Of a stretch of 64,000 nucleotides of DNA, positions 33,601 to 42,562 are shown one piece after another (position 1 is the stretch's first letter; each line of letters begins with the position of its first letter). The position numbers and the translations under genes are program-made. This DNA is from Entoloma clypeatum (taxonomy: Eukaryota; Basidiomycota; Agaricomycetes; Agaricales; Entolomataceae). The notes under the pieces were generated by a model that was not told where the DNA came from, did not search any database, and worked only from the letters and a program-made list of their open reading frames with translations. The stretch lies in contig OY751496.1 of the NCBI GenBank assembly GCA_963565915.1, forward strand, positions 3,472,001 to 3,536,000, read 5' to 3'.

Positions 33601-34403
33601 GTGGCTCCCCCCTGGACTAGAACTCAATCACACGCTTCATTTGAGCAAACATCCAACAGTCTACGGAGTAACTTTCGATGCATTGGGGGAACAATATGGG
33701 GCTCAATTCTTTCGTACCGCATTAGCTCGGTGGATCATCTGCACAAAGGAACCAAATCTCAATGCAGCGCAAATCGAACGTCGGCTTTGGACTGTCCAGA
33801 TTCCGTTCCGCGGGGTTCCTGTTCGGCATCGCTTGAAATTTCTACAGACAGATCCCATTATGGGAAATTCTTCGACAGCTGATAGTGTACACGCACGACC
33901 AGAAAGGAGGGACACACGTGGTCGCGTGGTTCCGGGGCGGTTTGATACAGTTTTGGTGAGCGATCTGGACTCGGTAGATGTTCCCGGAATACATGGTTTG
34001 TAAATGGTCTCATTAAAATCCAGTTTCTGACATATTGTTAGGTTATCGTGTGGGGCGAGTTCAAGTGATCTTCTCGCTTCCTACATCATCCATACAGACG
34101 ATATTCAATGAACTCACTTGTGCTATTCTGACAGACTTAGCATATGTCGAATGGTACACACCATTTGGACCCACTCCCCTACCCCACCATTGCTTGCACA
34201 AGATTTTGGTCATGAAAGAGTGCGGAGGTGGCCGTATATGTAGCATTATCCCAGTGGCAAGCATCAAAAGAAGTATTCATCTCTTCCCGGACTTCGGGGT
34301 GCATGCCCCAGTGCATTGGACTAGCAGTAATGTTCTCGACAAGTGCGACAATTTCTTTGTCAATGTCTTCACTGATCGTCATCTATACAGAATTTTGTAC
34401 TAA
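24668..34403 (+). CDS. Plavaka transposase, four exons, first intron enlarged by gypsy insertion
   Basis: Exons 24668-25336, 31962-32249, 32306-33995 and 34042-34403 join in phase to 1002 residues. It starts with a zinc-finger-like CPGC...H motif (C5, C8, H21), then an acidic linker, then the Plavaka core: [113 protein letters not shown] and [16 protein letters not shown]. These match the DDE-type transposase of the CACTA-related Plavaka family. Intron 1 was GTGAGT...TTGAG, about 52 nt before insertion of the gypsy element; intron 2 is GC-AG (32250-32305); intron 3 is 33996-34041. The frame is intact outside the insertion, so the protein could still be made if the 6.6-kb intron is spliced. 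An upstream in-frame ATG at 24644 is a less likely start. Confidence 0.9.
25369..25736 (-). repeat. 3' LTR of gypsy element
   Basis: 368 bp, TG...CA ends. Contains two about 31-bp imperfect direct repeats (AGGCAGTGYATCTGAGTAAG...) at 25529-25595 and a TATA motif on the minus strand at 25479-25486. Confidence 0.95.
25774..26142 (-). CDS. extra 122-aa frame downstream of gypsy pol
   Basis: ATG at 26142, stop at 25774, lying between the pol stop (26258) and the polypurine tract. The sequence begins [18 protein letters not shown], is Ala/Leu/Glu/Thr rich, and has heptad-like helices ([36 protein letters not shown]), suggesting a coiled coil. It is not a chromodomain or dUTPase and I do not recognise it. 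Position recalls env-like or accessory third frames of some LTR elements, but no signal peptide or membrane segment is visible. Expression would need a spliced or subgenomic RNA. Confidence 0.5.
   Translation of the reverse strand: MSNITAASTDASDINPTITTLIGEALSMRDQIHVLETSVADILHRQMHIRLHTLSDLPTAPTAEEKLILKNYTNTLAVENRRLRLAVRGLEFATAVNDELIKDWGNRVDPAWADPNGNDGWE
26258..29866 (-). CDS. gypsy Pol polyprotein with chromodomain
   Basis: About 1200 residues read without a stop. Protease [10 protein letters not shown] near residue 55; RT with [23 protein letters not shown] and YMDD near 402; RNase [15 protein letters not shown] and TDHKNLEYF; integrase zinc domain (H...H...CDTCQRNK), core with [15 protein letters not shown] and the E of AERSHQE; C-terminal chromodomain ([12 protein letters not shown]...[17 protein letters not shown]). 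There is no ATG near the start: the first codon given here is TTG, and the frame is open further back to about 29936, overlapping the end of gag by 27 nt in the -1 frame. Pol is therefore probably made by frameshifting from Gag. Confidence 0.92.
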   Translation of the reverse strand: MPGAVTDNITYVIPAKRAVASTKIVKGDKPPKRREIKLQAQIKTRRGPKAIRPEVDSGCERTCIHPRIVREQNLPTRGIKPISILNADGSPNRQQKAEKLAEVKLDLGTHQETMEAMVLDIGRTDMLLGHDWLVHHNPTINWTTGAVTFNRCPSTCQTKHSDFRVNLNGRKHRVRMVEVRDKDAPKKSDQKWKPGDPILEAVTPTPPPTTKRPSYVERFAHLFEKENFDKIPKEREWDHGIELTPDAPKELGGNTYPMTQKEQEELDEFIDEGLATGKIRPSKSPYASPCFFINKKDGSKRLVQDYRTVNKFTVKDKFPLPRINDLLDVLKDAVYFNKMDIMWGYNNVRIKKGDEWKAAFLTSRGLFEPLVMFFGLCNSPGTFSRMMASLFRDQIRRRICVIYMDDIVVIGKTKEELARNTEEILQILSDNDLFLKEKKCLWEVTKCPILGYVVGEGRVEMETEKVDTIRNWRVPTSKKEVQRFLGFANFYRRFIEGYSNIAKPLTTLTGNTAFTWGPAAQEAFEGLIRAITTAPVLALPKPDGQFRVETDASGYAIGAVLSQKQDDKWHPITFLSRTMSAAEQNYEIYDKELLAVMEALKDWRHYLLEAKERFEILTDHKNLEYFRRPQDLNQRQRRWKMKLQDYDFELRHVPGKTNAKADILSRLPWYETELEPQDSDQMLKEGLFLKRLESEDVIQMEMFTEEQFFEGGETSDSIKIGNITTIENPWIVRIKASNRMETEVAQGLKKNPHWYQQENGITYAGERVYVPPDPQLRQELMFEAHDAPVAGHPGQYRTHELLTRTYWWPTILHDVKKYVKGCDTCQRNKISRQRRHAPLHPNAAPSQPWEDIGIDVVGPIPESDGKNAILVITDRHSKMLHLIPTTVELSAEGLAKIYRDQIWKLHGIPKKIISDRGPQFAAKFMEILCRMLGIKRNLSTAYHPQTDGQAERSHQETEVFLRNFVNHLQDDWAEWIAIAEFQYNDKEHQATKYTPFYLNYGLHPWKGELVLEDTNPAANDFLKKLKQAREEANAALKQAQDQMKKTVDTRRSPSRDYRIGDKVWLEGTNIRTDRPSKKLDALRHGPFKVLEKKGASAYRLDLPKTWKMIHPVFNETLLSPYETPKYAIQKTKPAPDPIIVEGREEYHVSTILDSRKFRGKIQYLVQWEGYGPEENTWEPRTNVQNAQDLIRDFHRQNPSRPR
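29908..30777 (-). CDS. gypsy Gag with two zinc knuckles
   Basis: 289 residues from ATG 30777. Retrotransposon Gag capsid-like helices ([31 protein letters not shown]) occupy the first 190 residues, followed by two CCHC knuckles, [14 protein letters not shown] and [14 protein letters not shown], and an acidic tail. It binds genomic RNA and forms the virus-like particle. The upstream frame at 31364-30780 ends two codons before this ATG. Confidence 0.88.
   Translation of the reverse strand: MAEAPTVQTMDTSKIIKDPGMFKDRHTFDEWWKATKLYIRFQKGLSDDQKILAVLSRMMEGSGKHWASNKLDDLATDGENITWLGFSDDIATRFSIANKSAAAKAKLEVLKQEKRTIDEFLDEFEEILKLSNLGEETGKYILEKNVNRRISEQVASDGKTYTDYAKEIRNKGRQMEGHALVIRGGGDTRTGSGTTYGGQGKAMEIDKAGVARCYNCQRFGHLAKDCKAPKKKDGRKCFNCDQEGHIARNCRKPKKNSGKIRKVSDGDTDDDDETITIETDEKDFPEGSD
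30780..31364 (-). CDS. upstream Gag-like N-terminal frame of gypsy element
   Basis: 194 residues between the 5' leader and gag, Arg/Pro/Ser/Thr-rich at the C-terminus and helical at the N-terminus ([20 protein letters not shown]). The same frame continues further upstream past a TGA at about 31437 with plausible protein ([14 protein letters not shown]), so the stretch may be a longer protein broken by a nonsense codon. It could be a separate first gene or an N-terminal extension of Gag. No recognised domain. Confidence 0.4.
   Translation of the reverse strand: MLDEELDNDEHRPHGEIAESIHLARQHQIARYNARQNELESFRVQEGPQTGRITEIREFIGVQTTVIRRLIRTLTSRRPRAASPRLTRSSRSTPTSPPTSNRPSTTVGHETRDLTPSRDQQTRRNRDSLEIYRGNTPNVLPPIPPTSPLTNLLLTPRSQIPNRRLEQGLIFNPYLYPEPHLHPNNPTPLLLRRF
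31569..31936 (-). repeat. 5' LTR of gypsy element
   Basis: 368 bp, one difference from the left LTR; carries the TATA motif at 31679-31686 on the minus strand. Confidence 0.95.
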
Positions 34404-34568
34404 TTTTATTTGTGATACTGTCGTACTAAACACGTCACTGCTCACTGCAGTTTAGTGATTTGTCAATAAATGTAATCTACTGTCGTCTCGTTTATTGAGT
34501 AGTTTGAGCCCTCACCATGTTCACTGAGTATATATTTCACTCACTGACGTGCTCTAAAGCTAAATGAT

Positions 34569-34589
34569 GGATTCAGGTTTTTCCCGATG
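34569..34589 (-). repeat. right terminal inverted repeat of Plavaka element
   Basis: Perfect 21-bp reverse complement of 20451-20471. Confidence 0.8.
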
Positions 34590-34878
34590 ACATTCAACTG
34601 GAAAAGTTATGGTTTCTGTAGGGCGGGAACGGGGCGACGGCGAGAAGAGAATCAAGAGGACATACCACTGGCACCTGGGCCGTATCCAGGCTACATTAAA
34701 GTGTCCCCATCACATGGCGAGTGTCTCGTGCGAGAGAAATGGCAGCATTAGAGCGTATTTGCAACGGCTCCTGGGCCACTTTTCAAACAAATTGTTGAGA
34801 ACTCGCTTAAAAGTGATGGCTCCACAAGCTGGCTGAGTGATCAGCGCATCAGCACGTGGAAGCATTGCGCCGACCATG

Positions 34879-35188
34879 TGTTGAAGTTCCACCTGGGCGC
34901 TAGCCGCAAGTGTACTGAAGCAACTGGCTACAGTGGAAGTACTCTACGATACCGTTCTGACCACTTACATGGATTGGAGAGGGTGAGGCTGGTGAGAGCG
35001 GTTGAGGCTGGTAAGAGCGATGGAGGCGGTTAAGAGTCAAGAGACAACTTGTTGATATTGACAGTTTCCTGGTCTTATATACCGTACTACTGTTTGTACC
35101 AACCAAACAAGTATGTAATGAAGATATGTAAAGGTCACGTGATGTAATCTAATCTAATCTAATCTACGTGATGGGAAAAGTTTCAACA
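34879..35188 (-). repeat. 3' LTR of third copia copy
   Basis: 310 bp; diagnostic differences from copies 1 and 2 include GCCGCAAGTGTACTGAAGCAAC in place of the GCCACAGGTGTACTGAGCAAC type, split here only to show the variant class. Confidence 0.9.
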
Positions 35189-35263
35189 CCCCCCCATATT
35201 TAGTACATACTTCTAAATACATCTTACTTTTTCCCACATATATATATAGGTACTCTGTTTCGC

Positions 35264-38200
35264 CTAGTTTTTTATCAATCCGAAGTACGGGATAAACTTG
35301 GAAAAGAGGATTTTTCCCAGATTCTTAGTTAAAAGGTCTGCAGGGTTGTTCACTCCTTCAATGAATTCGACCGTAATTATCCCTTCGGAGACTTTTTCTC
35401 TGACAAAGTGGAATCGCACGTCAATGTGCTTGGATCGCTTCTCAGTTACAGGGTTGGATGCGATGAAGACGGAGCCGTTGTTATCTCCGTAGATCGGTAC
35501 TGATCCGATTTGCATTCCAAGTTCGGCAAGCATGCTTCTCAGCCATGTTGCTGCGCGACTGCAGTCTGATAACGCCATATACTCTGCTTCTGTGGAAGAG
35601 AGGGCGATGGTCTTTTGCGCCGATGATACCCATGTCACTGCTCCAGACGCCAGTGATATGAAGAAGCCAGTGGTAGACCTCCTCGTGTTCTCATCTGACG
35701 CCCAGTCGGAGTCTGTGAATGCATAGATTCCTTTCCCTGAGTCGCCATCATACATTATTGCGTAATTTTTTGTCGCTTTCAGATACCTGCAAATATCCCT
35801 AGCCACTTCTAAATGGCGTTTGGTGGGATTTGCGGAAAATTGCAACATTTTGATTACGGCAAAACAGATGTCTGGCCTTGTTCCAATCATCAGATATAGA
35901 AGTGATCCGATGACGGATTGGTACTTTGATCGAAGTTCTGCATTGGGTTCATCTTCGGACATCATGGGTTTGTAGCCCGTAGGAAGTGGGGTATGGGTGG
36001 CGTTAGATTCGCTCATCCCCATTCGTTCGAGTATTTTCTCAAGGTAAGGTACTTGATCGATGAAGATACGTTTCCCGCGTTGCCTTATTTGGATAGAGAG
36101 AAATTCTTTCGGTTCCCCATCAGGCACAAGGTGCCCTAGGTCCCTACATTCCCATGTGGTCATGAAGGCCTTCTTTTTCTCTAGCGTATATTCCCGGTTT
36201 GTGCCGAGAAAAGCAGAGTCGTCGACATAGATGACGGCGATTACAATTTCCCCGCTGGTACTTTTGTGAATGAACACTCCCGCATCGGAGTGAAGCCGGA
36301 CAAAGCCGAGCTTTTTCATAGAGGAATCAAGTTCCCTCCACCAGGCTAATGCGGCCTGCTTAAGTCCATATAGAGCTTTGAATAGTTGGTACACGAGGTG
36401 TTCTTTCCCTTTTACTACGTAGCCCTCAGGCTGTCGCATGTAGATGACCTCACGGAGCGTTCCATAGAGGAAGGCTGATGAGACGTCCAAAAGTGTCATG
36501 AACCACCCTTCAAGGGCTGTCAATGCCAGTATTAGTCGGACGGTTTCATATCTTACGACTGGTGAGAAGATCTGATCAAAGTCGATCCCTTCTACCTGTG
36601 AAAAGCCTTTTGCGACAAGGCGTGCTTTCAGACGCCCGTCGGACTTTTCGTTATAGACCCATTTGTTCCTTAGAGCTTTCCTCCCTGCAGGCAGGGGTAC
36701 TAGCTCCGTGATCACCCCGCGGCGTTTGAGCATGTCTAGCTCTTTACGTTCAGCCGCATACCAGTCTTCTTTATTTGGAAGAGGGTATATGTCTTTATGG
36801 GACATGTCGACAATGCCAACTTGGACTGATATCGCCTCCATCAGGAGGTCATTCATCCATGCCGTTTGACCGCCCAATCTCCGTCTTCGATCTAATTTTT
36901 CAAGATCAGACGCTGGAGTGTCTTCCCCATAGATGCTTCCTGGCATCTTCCGAACTCATCGTTCCCTGATCGGTCGATCTGGTACTTGCTCAGGTTCGGG
37001 AGTGGGTACTCGCGGTTCGTCATCAGGCTCACTGGCAGGCAATTCGTTGTCTGATTCAGGTTGATCTTGTTCAATGGGAAGTGGGTCATGAGGTGTTTCG
37101 TTGTGACTGTCGTCGTCATTGCTGCCGGGAATGAGATCCTCAAACTCATCAGCCGGCTCTGGGTTTTCCATTTCTGGGTGGTTTTCTGGCAACGGGTCGA
37201 TATGGCATCTAGGGTACTTGCTTTCATCAAAGATAGCTTTCCCTCCCATGAAAATCGTGTTGGTCTCAGGATCCATGAAGCGGTATCCTTTGACCCCTGG
37301 TTTCGATCCGAGATAAATCATTAATCGGGATCTTGATTCCAGGGAGTTCCTACGTTTCTCCTTTGGGATATATACATATGCCTGACATCTGAATACTCTG
37401 ACGCTAGACATGTCGGGGATCTCATTGGTCACCCTGAAGTAAGGGGTTTTCCATTCAAGACGTTGCATGGGGGTTCTGTTGTAGAGAAATGCTGCGTGTT
37501 CCAAACAGAATTCCCACCACATGGGCGGTAAGCATGCATCGAAGCGCAATGCCTGAGATTTTTCCCATAGCGTTCGATTGATCCTTTCTGCTCTACCATT
37601 CTGCTGGTGCTGATATGGGAGTGTGACGTCGATCAGAATTCCATGATCGGCAAGTACATCCTTGTATTCATCGAATTCTCCACCTCCATCAACCCGCCAT
37701 TTTTTAGGGGTGGCGGCGAATTGATTCTGGATCATTGCAAGGAATTGTTTTAGCGCTGTGATGGTGCCTGACTTTTTCCTAAGCAAGACGACCCAGACAT
37801 GGGAAGAAAAATCATCCAAAAAGGTAAGGAAATATTTGTACTTGTGGTACGATGCCGTGGATATCTGCTTCAAGTCCGAATGGATCAAATCAAAGGGTTT
37901 GACAGCCCTTGTCATCGAGTTAGGGTAAGACTGATTCGGCATTTTCCCTTTTAGACACCCCGTGCAGCTTTCCTGTGATTTCTCACGTACTAACGTTTTG
38001 GGTACTCCTTTGGTACTGGTGGGAATCTTATTGAGCGCCTGGTCATTTGGGTGGCCAAGGCGTTTATGCCAGGTTTCAACAGTGATTTCGCTAGAGATCA
38101 CGTGGATCTGGTCATAGCGTATTTCAGTGTCTAGCCAGTAAATGGTTTGTCCGATGAAATGAGGCGAAAACTGTATTTTGTTCAGCCCTTTAGAGATATT

Positions 38201-39991
38201 AATTTCTCCACGCATTCCATCAACTTTGTAACCATGGTTAAGGAAGACGCCTAGGGACAATAGACGTGTGTCCATATCCGGAATATAAAATACCGGTCGT
38301 AGGAGATGGGTTTTAGTTTCCCCATTTAGGGTATGCCGTACTGGAACGGCCCCAACTCCGAGAATTTCCAGTTTCTTTCCCTTTGCAGCTGTTTGGACAA
38401 ATCGCTTAGCCTTGAGAGGCCTGTAATACGCGAAGTCTTTGAACTCATGGGTAAAGTGTAATGATGCGCCGGAATCTAAGATCCACTGAGCGCGTTCTCT
38501 CTCTTTGCAGTGTGTGCAGGACGCGGAATGTTTGATATATTTTTTGTACAGATCATCACTAAAGAGATCTATACTATCTGCATCGGTACTAGCTAATATG
38601 TATTCAAACGTCTGTGCGTGATTATTAGCGTTTCCCATTTGGTCAAGTTTGAGAGAAATATGTGACGAACCGTCAAGTTCAATCAGCCCATCTTTGAATT
38701 GTTCCGGCCCCATCCGCTCGCTTTGATGGTCTATGTCCATCATCTTCAGCGATTCTTCTATCGACGGGGCTACGCGATGCTGTTTAGCCGGCCTTTCGTC
38801 GATGTCAGGAATGATGGTGTCTAGGATACGAAGATTCAATCCTGAGGGGCGAGCACCAATGCCGCGCGCGAGTTTGCGGACATGGTCGTTCTTTTTCCAC
38901 ACGGATGGTCTTCCAGAAGGAAGCCCGGTGTACTGTGACGGAGGGGGGTTCATTCGTTGCAGGAGCGACTGCATTTTTGTGGAATCGGGCTGTGCGGTAC
39001 TTGTCGTTTTCCCGCGACCAGTGACGGTGGTGAAGGATGGCGGCGGAAGAGGAGGGAAGTGAATGGCGGGAGCAACAAACTCAACCGTTTCTTCCACATG
39101 GTCGGACGTGTTGTCCGCATTGTTAGCGCTTTTCTTCTGATTGCGCCAACGTCCCTTTCCCTTCTTCTTTTCAGAAGCGGTACTTGGGTCGGCCGAGTTA
39201 GGCTGCTCGTCAGCATCGTTCTGCGAGGTACTCGGCTTCTGCTGCCTTTCCCATTTGGGGTCCTGCCCCTTTCGCTTTGTCCCATAAATTTTCCGGGCCT
39301 GCTCATTGGACGCACGAGTAGACCCGACCGCATACTTGCGCCGGTATTCAGAGATGATGCTTTCGGCGACGGCTTTGTAGGTGAAATCGTCGGTGTCGTA
39401 GACCTGGAAAAGGGCAGTGGAGAGTGACGACCAGGCGTCGGGAATTGCATTGGCCAGGATCATTGCCTGCATCAGGTCGGAGACAACAAAGCTTGAATCG
39501 GCGAGCCGGGCGAAAAGAGACCCCAGGCGTTCAATTTCAGGCACTGGGTCGCGTCCAGATAGTTTGTAGGTGGCGGCGGCCTTGAAATCGCCGAAGATGA
39601 CGGCCAGGGATACCTTGGAGTAGGCATCCTTTAGCGTTTTCCACGCGCCAAGTGCCGAGGTGCTGTCTTTGATGTGTCGCCTGATCGCCTCAGAGACTTT
39701 CAGACGGATCGCTCCAAGGGCTGTGTCGTCGTCCCTGATCCAAGCCTTTTCTTCCTTGCGGAAGCCGGGCTGGTCAACAGTGGTAACCAGCACAGGGGGA
39801 GCAGCAGCAGTGGCCCCAGGGGTGGAGACCGTGGTGGTGAAGTCGGCGATGACAGGGCGGGTGATATCGCCAGAAACAAGGCGCCAGACTCCTTGATGAA
39901 GGAGGTAGGACTTCATCCTTTCGGCCCAGCTTTGGTAGTCAATGCCGTCGAAGACGACGATGGAGTCGAGGGCGGAGCGAGAGGTAGACAT
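35264..39991 (-). pseudogene. copia gag-pol, third copy, broken by internal TGA
   Basis: ATG 39991. Codon 1012 is TGA (36958-36956), where the other copies have CGA in the RRVRK motif between integrase and RT. The frame downstream stays open to the normal stop at 35264 and retains RT (YVDD) and RNase H. So Gag, protease and integrase could be made alone, while RT/RNase H would need readthrough. The change is one C-to-T transition in a CpG, as in the inner copy. Confidence 0.92.
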
Positions 39992-40353
39992 TGTAGATGA
40001 ATCTAAAAAAGGGTTCCCAATCAGTGATGTGTTATGAATATGATTCAAGAAAACAATTAAATGATTCCTTATGACATATTCCCTTTAGGAATAGTGGTCA
40101 CGGGAAAACCCTTTATATGTCAGAAACATATGAGGTGCGATCAACGTTTCCACATGGAGTGTACTAGGTCAATCCCCTTAGGGACGTTTCATGACAGGTA
40201 CTTGTCGTAATGACGTTCCCAGGTTCATATGTGAAGAAGTAAGACTCAGAACCTAGATCTTTCGATCGGTTCTTCGCCAGCCAGGGTAGAGTGGGCAGGT
40301 ACTCGCTGTTGCCAGCGTTTCCCAAGTCCCTCTGCTATCCGGGGCCCATAACC

Positions 40354-40663
40354 TGTTGAAGTTCCACCTGGGCGCTAGCCGCAAGTGTACTGAAGCAACC
40401 GGCTACAGTGGAAGTACTCTACGATACCGTTCTGACCACTTACATGGATTGGAGAGGGTGAGGCTGGTGAGAGCGGTTGAGGCTGGTAAGAGCGATGGAG
40501 GCGGTTAAGAGTCAAGAGACAACTTGTTGATATTGACAGTTTCCTGGTCTTATATACCATACTACTGTTTGTACCAACCAAACAAGTATGTAATGAAGAT
40601 ATGTAAAGGTCACGTGATGTAATCTAATCTAATCTAATCTACGTGATGGGAAAAGTTTCAACA
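40354..40663 (-). repeat. 5' LTR of third copia copy
   Basis: 310 bp, near-identical to 34879-35188. Confidence 0.95.
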
Positions 40664-40668
40664 CCATG

Positions 40669-41062
40669 GACGCGCACCGACACCGTAAGATAATCCTTGC
40701 CAGTGTTCTCCCACTCTCTCATCCTCGTATTCTACCTCGCAAAGCAAGGGAAAGCAATCAACAAGTAAATGAGACATGTCTAGTCACTTGACCGTAGATG
40801 AGTCGAATCAACCATCACTGATATACGGATTTTACCGCGTGATGGGCCTCCACTGCAGCAGCTGATGGTAACCTTTTGAAAAGTGAAACCGTCGAAAAGG
40901 CCGTTGCAAATACGCTCTATTGGCAAGCTGATTCACAACATTGACAACGATGTTTGCAAACAAATCAAAACAAACCTGCCGAAAGAAACCACGTGGCTCT
41001 GTTGATCCGCGTGCCGAATCGAGCCTGATTGATGAACAGTTACATCCACATCCACGACTCAA
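40669..41062. other. upstream region of the glycoprotein gene
   Basis: 394 bp from the copia insertion to the ATG of the macrophage-activating-glycoprotein-like gene. No coding frame is supported. It should hold that gene's promoter, so the copia LTR sits about 400 bp upstream and may influence it. Confidence 0.4.
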
Positions 41063-42441
41063 ATGCCTACCCACTCTCTTTTATACGCAATCGCTGTTAG
41101 TACGATCCTTTCTATTCATTCGACAACCGCGCAAAAGACATTTCCTCCTACTGCTTTAATCGACAAACACTTCACCTACCCTACCGGAATCGTAGGTTTT
41201 CATAGCCACTCTAAGTTCATCTTCGAAGCAATAATGACACTCCCGCCCTACAGCCATACAAAGTCGACACCGACGAAGGGCTAATCCGGGGAACACAACT
41301 CGGCTACAATGTCTGCAACTCGACCACCGAAAACCAACAATCGCTCTGTCAAACCGCCTTTTTCAACTCCATCGAAGGTAGGCGCCTTCAAAGCTTCACA
41401 TCTGGACAATCCCGCTAAAAAATTTGACGCGCACACCTCAGATTTCTGTCTCTGGGGCCCACCAGAGCCCAACTCCGTCATCGCCAACATCGAAGGCGAG
41501 ATGGTCGCGTGGTGCACCAAGCCTGGACGCGGGACGCGCCTCATCCCGCACGACGCGCTCAAAGGCGTCCAGTTCACCAGAACGCCAGATTACATACAGG
41601 TCGTCGGGTTCATCGATCAATCCAGGGTCAACATCGCCTCGGACGACTACGGCGGGGAGCTGGATCCGCATGGGGCTGACTTGGTGGGTTCCGCAATTAC
41701 TATACTATATATATCGGTGAAAGAACCTCTCCGTTGAAATCACTCACCGGTTTTTCCACCAAAAAAGCGAGGAAACCCCATGGGCGGGATAGTGTTCTCA
41801 ACGGCGTTTTCATCAGGCGCGACTTACGAACAGGTCCTTGAATGGCATAAGTGTGTCCTTTTTTTTTTTTTTTGAAAAATCCGAGTCGTCTCTGCCCACC
41901 GGCACATATTGATCAATCAATCGATCCGCACAGCTTCATGGGCGGTGGCACCTTCTGTCTCAAATTCTGCGACCCCTCCCTCCCCTCCGCCCCGCACCTC
42001 TGCGAGCACCGTCTCGACCGCATCGGCTGCGCCTACAATGCCCCTTCCAACGCCGCCAACGGGACCTTCGAGTCCTGCAAAGGCGACAACCAGGACCCCC
42101 CGGGCGTGTACACCGATGCAACCGGGCAAGTGAGGACGTACACGCAACCGCCCGAGAGTCTGGGGCCGATCACGACGATGCCGTATACGGCGAAGGTGCC
42201 AAAGAGCTCGGAGTGTGTGGAGTATAAGAGCGAGGAGCTGTATAAGGCGTTGGCGAGTGCGACGGCGTTTGGAGAGACTTCGACCTTGGCGGCGACAGGC
42301 ACGGTTGCGGGTGGACCGAGTGCACCGGGGAATGCAAATGCTGTGAGGGCGACGAGCGGGGGTGCCTCCGAGTCGAGAGCCGTGGCTGAGAACGTTTCAT
42401 TGTTGGTTGGAGTTGTATTTTCGTTCATTTTCCTCTCTTAG
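41063..42441 (+). CDS. macrophage-activating-glycoprotein-like GPI-anchored cell-surface protein
   Basis: Five exons (41063-41191, 41254-41377, 41442-41683, 41768-41850, 41934-42441), all joining in phase, give 361 residues. A signal peptide (MPTHSLLYAIAVSTILSIHS) is followed by the family pattern: KVDTDEGLIRGTQLGYNVCN, DFCLWGPPEPNSVIANIEGE, WCTKPGRGTRLIP, ALKGVQFT, VLEWHNFMGGGTFCLKFCDP and RIGCAYNAPSNA. The C-terminus is Ala/Gly/Ser/Thr-rich and ends in a hydrophobic tail (VSLLVGVVFSFIFLS), as expected for a GPI anchor. These proteins are known from basidiomycetes as cell-wall or surface glycoproteins; their biochemical role is not established. Confidence 0.9.
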
Positions 42442-42562
42442 AGTCTCCTCCACATTTCCTTTACAGTATGATCCACGTTCATTTTTTCATGACCATCCTA
42501 CTACATACACACATAGCGTACACACGCGTAACCACGTTTGCATTGTTCCACAGTCAACCCAC

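Larger units (their letters stand above)
20451..34589 (+). mobile_element. Plavaka (CACTA-like) DNA transposon carrying a DUF6532 gene and a 195-aa gene
   Basis: A 21-bp sequence at 20451-20471 (CATCGGGAAAAACCTGAATC plus C) recurs as a perfect reverse complement at 34569-34589. Between them lie a DUF6532 gene (minus), a 195-aa gene (plus) and a Plavaka transposase (plus) that ends 165 bp inside the right terminus. Subterminal GCCCTCAC motifs occur near both ends (about 20529 and 34508). Without the gypsy element nested at 25369-31936 the transposon is about 7.6 kb. I find no target-site duplication adjacent to the TIRs, so the exact outer boundary may be off by a few bases or the duplication may have decayed. 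Confidence 0.8.
34879..40663 (-). mobile_element. Ty1/copia retrotransposon, third copy, inactivated
   Basis: LTRs 34879-35188 and 40354-40663 (310 bp each, two substitutions seen), target duplication CCATG at 34874-34878 and 40664-40668. Primer-binding site 40341-40353, gag-pol 39991-35264 with one internal nonsense codon, polypurine tract 35195-35189. The LTRs and most of the interior differ clearly from copies 1 and 2, but a central block is identical to them. Confidence 0.95.

Noticed and set aside
20441..34600. Target-site duplication of the Plavaka element
   Set aside because: The bases next to the TIRs (left ACGG, right ACAT) do not match, so none is claimed.
41309..41737. 142-codon frame beginning at an internal ATG as a separate gene
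   Set aside because: It is exon 3 of the glycoprotein gene plus intron sequence; the signal-peptide exon at 41063 and exon phases show a single five-exon gene.
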